Positions 45,401 through 55,910 of a stretch of DNA of 64,000 bases are shown here, piece by piece. The position numbers and the translations under genes are program-made. Source of the stretch: Papilionanthe hookeriana x Papilionanthe teres (Eukaryota; Streptophyta; Magnoliopsida; Asparagales; Orchidaceae); the NCBI GenBank assembly GCA_022702705.1, contig CM040427.1:76437283-76501282 (forward strand), in the 5' to 3' direction. The notes under the pieces are model-generated. The model saw only the letters and a list, made by a program, of their open reading frames with translations, ran no database searches and was not told the origin of the DNA. Numbering within the stretch: position 1 is the first letter of the stretch; each line of letters starts with the position of its first letter.

Positions 45401-48400
45401 TGTCCTTAAGAAAATTAGGGGACATTCCTAATGACCAGAGAAGCACTTGGACCAATTTTGGTGATTTTTTGAATTATATTATTTTTATTATAATTATTTT
45501 GAGTTTTGGAGTGTTAATTAATTTAAAAATAAAATAAATGTTGAAAAATGGATTTTATATTTTTCAAAAATCTCTCTGATATCAAGGAAACCAGAGAAGC
45601 AAATTTTGCAATTTTCTGATTTTTCTATGATTTATTATAATTATTTTAGTGAAAATGCTAGAAAATACATTTTTTAATTTTAAAATTACCTTAAAACTTT
45701 AAAATTCAATATCTCACTAAATAGACCTAGGAAAAATGTGGGATTTGTTCCTAAGTGATTAAAATTCAAAATGTGACATTTTGGTGAATTTTATTATTTT
45801 TGTGATTTTTATTATTTTTTAATTATTAAAAATATTAAAATATTATTAAAAATCAACTTTTTTAGAAAATTGAAATTTTAATTTTCTTAGGTTCCCCTGA
45901 TATCAGAGAGGCTCCAAAACCAATTTGGTGAATTTTTAAAAAGTATTTTAAAAGTTATGAATTTTTAAAGTTTAAAATGGCTAAGCGACTTACTCAACCC
46001 AATTAGTGGGGCTAACCAAGTCCAATCGACCTCAAATTTTTATGGTGGATTCCTCTGATCCTAAAGGTCAGTGGAGAATTGATTTCAAGTCAATTTGATG
46101 CTTGGTTAACTCTAATTAATTAAAGACCTATTTTGGGTGTTTAAGCCAATTAGAGTTGTTCCGAGTGAATTAACTCAAGTCCCATTTTTCCTAGAGTTCT
46201 CTCGGTCATAAGGAACATCACCAAATTTTTCTAGAATTTATTTCACAACATGCTAATTTTTGGAATTAAAATACTCAAAACGAGCAACATGCATTTGAAA
46301 AATAAATAACTTTTGACAGAGATGGCCTCGACCTTGGAAAATTCAGGGAATGTTCCCAAGTTCAGAGGCTTCAAAAGCCCTATGGTCTCATGCCATGGTG
46401 AATTGTATACATGCATGGAGAATTAAATGTATGCAGAGAGTAAATAAATTATAAAAAATAAAATACTTGATGAAATTAAATGATTTCTTTTCCACATTAT
46501 TCTCCTCTGTTCACTGAGCAAGAGGGTATTTTTATTTTATTTTTGTGATTTTTCTACACAAAGATATGGATTTTTAAAGTTTCTGATATTTAATAAATAC
46601 ATTAAATACCCTATTTATCTACTTATCCACGCGGCGCCAGCGAAACATCGGCAGCTCCGAAGGGATACGTGTCGCGCTGTGATTGGGCGCCGCCATCTGA
46701 GTCATCCGTCCCGGCCCCGCGGTTCACGTAACATTCCCCGGTCCGCGCAATCCGAACCGTCCGCTCGATACACGCGCGATCCAACGGCTCCCCGGTCATC
46801 GTCTACGACCGGTGTGCACCCGTGACCGTCAACCTTCTAACCCTAATTTCTCACTCGATTCTCAACGGATTTTCGTGTTCTTATGCTCTATGGATTCGTC
46901 TCGAAGAGACGAACACATCCATACGGTAAACATGCATTTAAATCGACTCAAATTAAAATGAGAATCTCCGGAAGCTCGGGAAGAAGAGGAGTCCATACCT
47001 TTGCTCGCAGAAGTGAAGCTTCGATCCGAGAGTTGTTACACCTTCGATCGGATCCTAGTAAGCTCCGCATGAAGTCTCCTGGTCCAGTGAATCGTCTAGG
47101 TTGGACTTCGACCACGCACCGATCACAAAGCTTGGAGGCCGGAGCAACTCGGGTGGCCTAGAGATGGGGCTTTCGGTGGGGAACTTCTCCTCTTGGTCCG
47201 GTGAAGGTGTAGGACCAATCAATTTGGGAATTGGCTCACCGTGAAGAAGTGTCCCGGTTTTTGGCTAAAGTTCGAGCTCAAAATCGGGCTCGCCAGAGGG
47301 AATCGGGGCTGGAATTCAGCTGGGGATCGGGTGCTCTATGTGTGGAGAGTGATCCGGAGTGATTTTGGCGAGTTTCCTTAAGGTTTCATTCGAGCACCTC
47401 CTTTGGCCGAGAGGGTGAGGGGTTTAAACAGGCATGGCCGGAAGCTCTCCGGGGAGTTTAATGGTCGGGATCACCTGCTCCGGTGAGGAGAAGAACAGCT
47501 CGCAATGGCCATTCGGAGTGAGGCAGCTCGACGAAGGTGGAATTCCAAAATTCGGCTCCTCCCAAGGTTTCGGGCATGGTGTTTTCCGGCGACCGGGTGG
47601 CCGGCCGGCCGTGGTCGAGTCACCCTCAAGCTCGAGTGGGTCGTGGCTGGAGGCTTGTGCGGTCAATCGAGGTTCGACATGTGTAAAGGAGTTTGATTTA
47701 AATGGAATGGGAGAAGGCTCACTTTGGCTTGGTTTGGGTCAACCCACCATTTTTGGGCTTGGTGCACCCTTCCAAGCTCGATTTTGAGTCGAGGGAATCA
47801 TTTAGGTCGACTTAGAAGGAGTGGTGAAGTCTCCATCCATGATGAGGCGGCTAAACATGGTTTAGTGTGCGACATGATTAAGGTAAAAAGGGTTAAAGGA
47901 GGTTTAAGAAAGAACCCCTCTTCTTGCCATAAATGTACTAATGACAAGTCAAAGCCCTCATGGCTTCATGTGGCTTGAGAATGGCTTGTTCATGGCTTCA
48001 TTTGGCTTGGGAAAAGGTTGATTTGTTTCATGAAAAGGGTTTTAGAAATATTTGACATTTAGGGGGTAATTTGACATGTGGCTTGATTTGGAATGGTTTA
48101 ATTGATGATTTTGAAACTTTGGGGTGATTTTGATCAAATGGATGATGAGGGGAAGTGTCATGTGGGCTTTAGGATGATTTGGGCTTTTAAAATTTAATGA
48201 AGATGGGCTTTTAAGAAGGTTTAAGGGAAGTGGGCTTTTAAGTTTAAGGATGTGTTCATGGATGGGAATTTTTGTAGAGGTTTGGGCCAAATAGTTGTTG
48301 GTTTTGGTTTAGGGATGCTTCATGAATAATTTGAAATAAATTTAAGGTGGTTTGGGTTTGAATTGGGTTGAATTTGGGTTTATTTGGTAAATGGGCCAAT

Positions 48401-49795
48401 GTAGGTCAAATTGGGCTAACTTGGGCCAATGTTGGGCTAGGGTTCAAATTGATGCAAAATAAATGTTGAGAAATGTTTATGGGAGTGTTTCAAAGAGGTT
48501 TTGGCTTTGGTTGGGTTTTGATTTTGAGGTTTGGGCCTATTTGGGTTAGGTTTGGGTTTAGGTCAAAATTGGGCTTTTTGATTTTGGGTTGAATTTGAGT
48601 GGGGTTTGGGTCAAAATCTTGGGCAAATCATGTTAGTGTTTTGTTTATGGGGATGTTAAGGAAGGTTTAGAAAAGATTTGGGGTTAATTGGAGTTGAATT
48701 GGGTTAGTTTGGGCTAAGTTTGGGTCATGGGTCCAAATTTGGGCTTTAAGGCCCAAAGTGAAATTGGATCCAAATGTCAATCAAATTGGACTTGGATTTG
48801 GTCTAGATTGGTATTGGGGATGTTGAATTAAAGTTTAAAATTGAATTGGACCAAAATTGGGGTCAATTGGGTAGGTTTGGTTTGACATCGAGTTCACTTT
48901 GGGTTAAAATGGGTCAAATTGGGGGTTTTGACAAAAGTAGGGTAAATTGACAAAATTGGCCCATGGTGTAGTTGGACAAAATGAAATTGGGAATATTTGG
49001 GATTTTTTGAAATTTTCTGGGAATTTTCTGAATTTTTGGATTTTTGGGTCAAGAAGGGTATTTTGGGTATTTGGAGGGTATTGGGAGGTTTTCTTGGAAT
49101 TTTTGGTATTTTTGGATATAGATGGTCAATTTGAGTGGTGTAGAAATGTTTGGGAATAATTTTGAAGAATTTTAGGTAACTTGGAAATTTTGCAAAAATT
49201 TGGGTTTCGAGGTTTTGGGTAGGTTTAGTAGGTGTAGGGCCTCGGGGTCAAAAATTGAAAATTTGGGAAATTGAAGATTGGGTGGATTTAGGTGGAAAGA
49301 AATCATTTTGGTTGAGCCATGAAGCCATATCAAGCCCATATGAGCCATGAGAGGACTCATTTGAGGCATTCACTATGTTGTTCCTAACCCTCTTAGCCAA
49401 GGGCTCAGGGGTTAAGGACCATCCATGTGAATCACCTACACGAGTCAGGAGGTCAAGTTGGGTATGGGTGTAGTTTTAGGAGGTGTGTGGGAGTGTAGTG
49501 TGTAGGTGTAGTGTAAGTCAGCCCTTCACGGCACCGGGCCACCCGTGAGCGGTCCTAAAGCCAAAGAGTCCTATAGGAACTCATCCTTTAAACTTCCACA
49601 TTTGATTTCAACCCTCTAGGTGATTAGGGGTCTATAGTTAAGTTTGTGGAGTTTGCGGGGAGTTTAGAAGTGGTTTGAATTTCTAAAAGGCGGGTCCCAA
49701 TTCTAGTCCTCTAAGATAGTCAAAGGAAAAGCCTAAGGCTAGATCCTAAGCACTAAAAAGAAGAAGGGAAGACCTCATCAAAAATGAGGTCAACA
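42429..49795 (-). repeat. E4 5' LTR (right copy), 7.4 kb
   Basis: Collinear with 22059-29394 over its whole length. Differences cluster at sites where one copy reads CAG/CTG/TG and the other CG/CCG/TCG, mainly in 42429-44600 and 46600-47900; the AT-rich 44850-46300 and G/T-rich 48000-49400 parts are almost identical. The (AATTT)n tract is at 44550-44835, the GC-rich block at 46630-47930. The start reads TCGTCAGC against TGTCGGC in the left copy, one extra C. Confidence 0.92.
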
Positions 49796-49800
49796 TACCC
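49796..49800. repeat. Target site duplication TACCC (right, E4)
   Basis: Identical to 22054-22058. E3 sequence resumes after it. Confidence 0.93.
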
Positions 49801-50896
49801 TTACTTGGTTCTATAAAGAGCATAAGTTAATTTGAAATTTCTATTATTTTGAACATAGTTAGGCAGAGAAGATACCAATCTCTCACTCTAGAGTTCCCTC
49901 GATTCCCATCACATGGGGGCTAACTTCTCATAACAAAACTCAAAATTTCAAACCAAATTAGGGGGTTTTAGCCTGTCACTCTAAAATTCTCTAATTTTAC
50001 TCCCTTTTATAAAAATATCTTCTAAAATTTCATTCAATTATATGGACTACAATTCTCACCCATATAATTGCATGTGATTCTTATTAACTTTTATGAGACA
50101 ATACTGCATTGGATCTTACATAATCTCAAGAAATTCTACAACTTAACAGACCAAATTAAGAAGTAAACAAACTTTTTAGAATCAATCTTCACAACTTCTA
50201 CCAACTTTTAAACACTTATACCTTCCACAACAATTCTTTGTAAATTAATTACTTCTCCATTTAAGAAAGAAAAAGATAAAGTAAACTACTCAGAATGCAT
50301 TGAGAAAATACAAAAACACATTGATTTGAAATTAAAAATAATAAGAAAAATAACAATCTAAAGCAAGTATTAATATAAAGATTAAAAGTAAACACTTATC
50401 TAAAAATCCTCTCCACAAGACTAAAGAAGTTCCTCTAAAACTTTGAATCTTCGCTAAACTACTCCTCAGAGCAAGTCTCTCAACTCCGATGACTCAGAAT
50501 ACAGACTTCAGACTTCAATAAAAATTAAACTAAAAGAAAGAAAAGAACTGGGAAGAAGAAGACTTCACTCCGACCCTTTCTCCTTCTACTCTCTACTCCT
50601 ACTCTAAAATAAAAACTCTTAAAATGCAGTGGAAGAACAAAGGAAAGAAAGAAAGAACCCTTCAAAATGCAAAGGAAGAGTCTCCTAATCTTTCATAAGA
50701 CTCTCGTTAAATAGTAAACCAAAAGGTACCTTGGTGTCTCTTCAAAATGTGTCCAGATTCAATGTATCTACCAAGGAACGCACCCCTTCATTCAAACTTG
50801 CCGCCCAAAGGAAGTTATGGTAGTTACCACCAAGAGTTGCATCCCATCCCCTTTGAAATTGGCGCCAAATTCATTTAAATTTCTATTTTTAATTGT

Positions 50897-50932
50897 GGCG
50901 GCTAAGCGCCGGCCTAGCGACGCTTAGCCGCC
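50897..50932. repeat. Perfect inverted repeat in the E3 LTR GC box
   Basis: ggcggctaagcg (50897-50908) and its exact reverse complement cgcttagccgcc (50921-50932) are separated by 12 bases. It lies at the position of the GC box of the other LTRs, in an otherwise AT-rich LTR. A strong DNA or RNA stem is possible. Confidence 0.85.
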
Positions 50933-51121
50933 TGTACCAAAATTTTGATTTTTCATTTTTTTCTCCAAATTTGATCCAATTATTCTCCTTTCATCATGAC
51001 CATCCATTTTCATCATACCTGCAAGAAAAACACAAAATACCTTCCCTTAAAGTGCAATATCATTAAAAATAGGTATAAAAATGTGCATAAAAATACTATA
51101 TATTTTAGGTGTATCACGTCG

Positions 51122-52181
51122 CTGTTCAGAAAACAGTTTTTCATCTTTAAATTCAAGTTTTGGTGGTTATAAGAGGTAATTCTTCCACTTGAACTCTAAA
51201 AAACTGCCCCAAGATGCGGCAACTACTAAAGGAACGAAAAGGAAGATCTTAAATCCTATCCAAATGAATTTTGACTCGATTAAAACTTTAAGATTTCAAG
51301 TTTTCAACCATAGAAATTTCATCAGTTTCGAAGTGCAACGTCTATTCAACAAAAATATCTCAAAGATGAGGTTGATTAAAGATCGAGGCTTTGTGAATCA
51401 AGGTACGAATTCTCCTACTACTAGAATTGATGAAATTATTATTCAAAGATGTTGGGCAGTGCTATGTTATACTACTACCGCGTAGTTGTCTCAGTTGTGA
51501 AGGAGTTTTATGCAAATCTTCATGGAATCAATCAAGGATCAATCTATGTGTGAGGTAGGTTTGTAACATTTACTCCTAAAAAAGATTAATGATTTATACA
51601 TGATTGAGAATGTGCGAATCTGCCACTATTCAAATTTTGCCCCGACGAAGGACAACATGAATGATATATACAGATATCTGACGAATGAAAGTGATGATTG
51701 GGAGATAAGAGATAACATGTATGTAATTTTTTCGAACACACTATTAAATCCTATGTTGAAGCACTACATTATTTCATTGTGCAAAATTGTTCCAAACAAT
51801 GAAAATGAGTAAAGTAACTAAGAAGTGTGTTATTCTGAACTATTGTATTCAAATGGGGATGCCTTTTGATGTTGGTTTGATAATTGTTAAGTCTGTTTTG
51901 AGATTGATTGTTCATGGATCAAAGTATGGGCTTGGACATCCTTCCACCATATTTCTCCTCTGCAATAAATCACAAGTGCCATATGAGAGCTGGGAAAGAG
52001 TACTTCTATCTTGGAAGCCTATGGACCCAGCAGATGAACATAGTAACCAGGCAGTTGGTGATATGAATGACACGAGCATCATTGATGATCAACCATCTCA
52101 GAGGTCAACACCTATTCCTCCTTATTTTCCTGAAAGTTCACAGATCATCTTAAAGAAAATTAAGAAATTGGAGAATGAAGT
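51122..52181 (+). pseudogene. E1 spacer end and ORF3 (Athila-type), cut by E5
   Basis: 51122-51185 continues the E1 spacer: 'cagtttttcatctttaaattcaagttttggtggtt' words parallel E2 at 14786-14823, with TATAAG at 51169-51174. ORF3 follows; the first in-frame ATG is at 51264 (MNFDSIKTLRFQVF). Blocks: 'KMRLIKDRGFVNQGT', 'ENVRICHYSNFAPTKDNMND', 'NPMLKHYIISLCKIVP', 'VTKKCVILNYCIQMGMPFDVG', 'GLGHPSTIFLLCNKSQVPYE', then the start of the helical C terminus (IKKLENEV), where the E5 LTR begins at 52182. Breaks lie near 51484, 51560 and 51812. Same family as E2 ORF3; function unknown. Confidence 0.75.
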
Positions 52182-54087
52182 TGATCAACCTAAAAATGTA
52201 CTATTTTTTATGCCATACTTTATAATGATATTGCACTTTAAAGGTATGTTTTCTTGTGTTTTTGGTTGTAGGTACATCAAATTGAAGAATTTGGAGTGAT
52301 TTTAGCAAAAAGAACAAAAATGGACCAAAATGGAGCATATTGGAGCAAAACAAGTCGAACCGAAGCATACCGAAGCAAAATGGGTCAAACCAGACACATT
52401 TGTACATGTGTCTGGCGCCTAAATGCCACGCAGTTAGCACTTAGCCGCCAGGCCGTGGCACCTATGCGCCAAATAGTCGGCTCATAGCTGCCAGTGATGG
52501 TTGGTGATGGTTTTTGGCATAACTTCTTGTAGAAACGTCAGATTTGAACAATTTTTAAAGCATTGAGAAGCTTATTTCATGGGGAATTCATTGGGAATGA
52601 TAAAAAAAAATTTCTAGAAGAGTTGCGATCGGTTATAAGGAGTTATTATGGAAGGGATGTGTCTCTTGGAGTGAAAAGGCATTTAAGTCACCCTTTGGAT
52701 GATTAATTAAATATGGACTCTTTTTGATGAGAATCTTAAGCATCTCTTGGAAAATTATATTTAAGGCTTGCAAAATCTTGAAGAAGGAGATTTAGAGAAG
52801 GGATATGAACTATTATAAGAGGAGAAGAAGGCCGAGAAGACTAAGACTTGGGCATGAGCTCCAAGTGGGGTGACGGTGAGAGAGAAAGAGAGAGTGTGAG
52901 AATTTCTTCTTTTCTTTTCACTTTGTTCTTGGAGAGGATTGTAAGGAGATTGCTTTTACTATACAAGGACAGTTTGACTTCCATCAAAGAAAAGTATTTT
53001 CATTGTATTTGGATTTGAATCTAGTACTTTGTTTGTGTGGATTCAAAGACTTGTTCAACGAAAAGTTCTTGTTATTTCTCCATGTGTAGTGAGTTGTTTT
53101 CTTTACTCTTTCCTCTTATAAGAATTAGTATGCATGTATAGGATATAGAATTGAGTAAAGTGAGAATATATTGTGACGATTTTACTTTGTTCTTCATTTA
53201 CATGTAAACTTGATCAACTTGCATGCTAAAATCTATTGTGAGAACATGTAAGAACCAATGCGATATTGTCTCAGTCAACTATTGGTAAGAATCACATGAA
53301 ATTATATGGGTGAAAATGTAGTCCATAAAATTGAGTGTAAATAAATAGGGAGATATGCATGTTTAAGAGGTGTAGAATTAGAGGAATTCAGGGTGACAGA
53401 CTAAAGCCCCTAATTTGGTTTGATGTGAAAAGTTTGGTTATGAGATGTTAGCCCGCGGGTGGAGGAAAAAGAGAGAACTCTAGAGTGAGAGCTAGTATCT
53501 TCCCTGGCTAACCCATCTACAAAATTTCAAATCATCAAATTATCCTATGTTCTTTATAGAACCAAGTAAAAGTAAATAATATAATTTCTCCTATTTGTCA
53601 CAATCTCTCTCACTACTTATTTTACTTGTACACATGTCACTAATTTCATTGCATGAGGAAGAGTACTTTTAATATATTAAACACCACTTTTCTGATTTTC
53701 ACTAAGTGTTTAGTTTAGAAGTAGTATTGTAGTAATAATTTTAGGATTTAATTAAAACCAAACCTTTATCGACTTTCCATGCTATGGCGTGTTATTATAG
53801 ATTATAACTTCTCTTGACAGCCAGTGTGATTAATCGCGATTTCCATGGGATCAATATTCGGGGCATAATCAGAAAGCCCTATATTACTTGATAACAATAA
53901 GTATACTTGCGTAAAGTCCCATTTCATAATAATATCAATTAAAATCTCATTTGCATCAGCATCTAGTTTTTGGCGTCATTGTAGAGAAAGAGATATAATT
54001 AAAAGGAAATAAAACGTAACCATAAATATCTGAGATCAAATTTATAATTAAAAGGAAATAAAACGTAAGCATAAATATCTGGGATCA
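52182..54087 (+). repeat. E5 5' LTR, 1.9 kb
   Basis: TGATCAACC...GGGATCA. It has the shared 'gatattgcactttaaagg' near 52228, a GC box with stems at 52391-52471, the CA-rich R/U5 text, and 'ataagtatacttgcg' near 53898. Near its end, 54002-54030 and 54050-54080 are a duplicated 'aaaaggaaataaaacgtaa' segment, and a primer-site relic tggcgtcattgtagaga lies at 53971-53987, inside the LTR. It is closest in layout to E3. Confidence 0.85.
52391..52471. repeat. Two stem-forming palindromes in the E5 LTR GC box
   Basis: First: cagacacat (52391-52399) and atgtgtctg (52406-52414), perfect 9-bp arms. Second: tggcgcctaaatgccacg (52413-52430) and cgtggcacctatgcgcca (52454-52471), imperfect 18-bp arms with outer and inner six bases paired. 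They occupy the same LTR position as the E3 palindrome. Confidence 0.8.
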
Positions 54088-54093
54088 AGTTTT

Positions 54094-54112
54094 TGGCGCC
54101 ATTGCCAGGGAA
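54094..54112 (+). other. E5 primer binding site (tRNA-Asp type)
   Basis: tggcgccattgccagggaa follows 'agtttt' after the LTR end. It is close to the tRNA-Asp class. 54113-54320 is leader with no gene. Confidence 0.8.
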
Positions 54113-54320
54113 TCGCAACAGTTGATCTTGACTTTTAGAAGGGTTTTGGTTGAAGTATTTAGTCTTAAACTTGGAAAATTGTAGTGTCGTAAAAGCTATT
54201 TTGTATGAAAAAGTGTTGTGAAGAAACTGTTTATGCAAAAACAAGGTGTTTGTGAAAATGTTTTCTTGTGTTGAAAATATTTTTTGTTTAATTGTTAATG
54301 TATTGTAAGTTGTGTTATGT

Positions 54321-55910
54321 ATGCGAACTAAAGGATCTGCAGGACTTGTGCCTTATGATCTCGAGTTAGAAAAAATGAAAAAAATCAAAAAACAAAAAGG
54401 ACTTGAAAAACTAGAAACGGAAATGGAAAACATTCAAAATAATAACTTGGAAAATCATCATAAATCATTGAGGGATTATGTAAATCCTACGATAGGTTAA
54501 TTTCACTCAAGTATACAAAACTCTATCGTAGAAGCTGACTCGTTTGAACTACATCCAGAGATTATCCAACTGATGCTGAACAATCAGATTGGGGGAACTC
54601 CTTTGGAGAATCCCTATTTACAATTATCAATTTTTGTAGAACTTTGTGCTAAATTTCGTTATAACGGCATGTCAGACGATGCTGTTAGACTAAGGATTTT
54701 TCCTTTCTCACTAAGGGATTATGCTAAAATGTGGTTATACTCATTAACACCTGGCTCTATTAAAAATTGGGAGGAGTTAACTCAGAAATTCCTAGCTAAG
54801 TATTTTCCACCTTCAAGGACTACTAAACTTAGAAATGATATTATCTCATTTAGTTAGTATGAAGGGGAATCAACATACGAAGCCAGGGAAAGATTTAAGG
54901 TACTCCTAAGAAAGTGTCCACACCATGCTCTGCCCGATCATTAAAACTTTTTACAATGGGTTAGTAGGATCACTTAGGTCTATAATTGACGCTACTGCTG
55001 GTGGATCGTTAATGTCAAAACCATATGATGAAGCCTATGCTTTAATTGAAGAAATGGTTACAAATGAATTTCAATGGCTCTCTACAAGGGTAAATCCTAA
55101 AAAGGTAGACATTGTTCATGATACAAATGTGATTGTAATTCTTACATCTCAGGCTATTGCAATATCAAGGAAGTAGGACCAATTTGCATTGAACCAGCCT
55201 CACTTTACTCCAGTAAGTGAGGAAAGTTCATTAGGGCTTATGATTGATTCTAACTTATCATATGAGACTTTAAATACCATAAACAACCCGTATTCTAACT
55301 TTTACAACCCAGGTTGGAAGAACTATCCTAATTTTAACTGGAATCATACTACTGGGGTGGAAACCAACAATGGGAAAATAATCATGCAAATCCTAATGGA
55401 AGTTGGAATAATCAAGGGAACACAAACTATCAACCTTCATATCTACTAGACTTTAAAAATGATCAACAATTTGAGGATAAGATGATGTCTATAGAAGAAG
55501 TGGTATTGCAAATGGGAAACTAGTTGCAAAGTCAAGATGCTGCAATTAGAAATATAGAGAATCAACTGAGACAAATTGCTAATTCACTTAGCAATAGACC
55601 CCAAGGAACACTTACTAGCAACACTGAGATCAACATTAAAGAGAACACTAAGAAACAAGTAGAAGCTGTTCGATTAAGAAGTGGAAGAGAGATAAAGGAT
55701 ATCGTTAGAAAAGAGAAAGGAGTTGTGAGAGAAACAAAGAAAAATAAAAGACCTGAAGAACTTGTTTCTAAGGATCTGGAAAAATTAATATCTCCAACTA
55801 AAATCAATTTAGAAAAAAAACCGCCTCCATTTTTTCAAAGACTTAGACAGCATGGGTTGGATAAACAATTTTCAAAATTCTTAAAAGTACTTAAGTAGTT
55901 AACGATAAAT
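54321..55910 (+). pseudogene. gag: E5 gag, broken
   Basis: The ATG at 54321 (MRTKGSAGLVPYDLELEK) aligns with the E6 start; an ATG at 54312 is three codons upstream. The gag core is open at 54573-54857 (LCAKFRYNGMSDDAVRLRIF, KFLAKYFPPSRTTKLRND). Central block at 54925-55176 (MSKPYDEAYALIEEMV), tail 'NPGWKNYPNFNWN' near 55305-55345, and a charged C-terminal part at 55524-55898. Breaks are TAA at 54498, TAG at 54855, a shift near 54940, TAG at 55174, a shift near 55380 and TAG near 55520. Confidence 0.85.

Larger units (their letters stand above)
22059..49795 (-). mobile_element. E4: giant Tat/Ogre-like retrotransposon with AlkB gene, 27.7 kb
   Basis: Minus-strand element: 5' LTR 42429-49795, primer site, gag, protease, RT, RNase H, second RNase H, integrase, AlkB-type gene, tandem-repeat 3' region, 3' LTR 22059-29394. 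It is flanked by TACCC. The Tat lineage is indicated by the primer-site core ggcgactc, the second RNase H after the usual one, and RT/integrase of that type. LTRs of ~7.35 kb are very long; the internal region is 13.0 kb. The two LTRs are collinear and very alike, so insertion is fairly recent. Coding frames are nevertheless broken at many single bases, mostly near CG/CAG/CTG sites. Confidence 0.92.
21523..51116 (-). mobile_element. E3: solo LTR (minus strand), split by E4
   Basis: Only 21523-22058 and 49801-51116 belong to E3; the rest is E4. Joined, they are about 1.85 kb, the size of the other Athila-like LTRs here. On the minus strand it starts TGATACACC and ends GGGGATCA. It carries the shared blocks in reverse complement: 'acgcaagtatacgtatcg' near 21691, 'cttttaaagtgcaatatcat'-type words near 51045, and a GC box at 50890-50935. 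No internal region is attached, so it is a solo LTR left by recombination. Its end (21540-21622) holds three primer-site relics. Confidence 0.8.
158..52181 (+). mobile_element. E1: outermost Athila-like element, split by three insertions
   Basis: E1 is present in four pieces: 158-7245 (5' LTR, gag-pol), 21256-21522 (end of pol and start of the spacer), 51122-52181 (rest of spacer and ORF3), and a 3' part outside the window. The pieces are joined by homology to the intact E2: its pol end, spacer and ORF3 match these E1 pieces in order, with E2, E3+E4 and E5 sitting at the breaks. All coding parts carry stops and frameshifts, so E1 is an old inactive copy. The E2 junction is certain. The E3 junction has an imperfect target duplication (cttcg/cgtcg). 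Confidence 0.82.
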
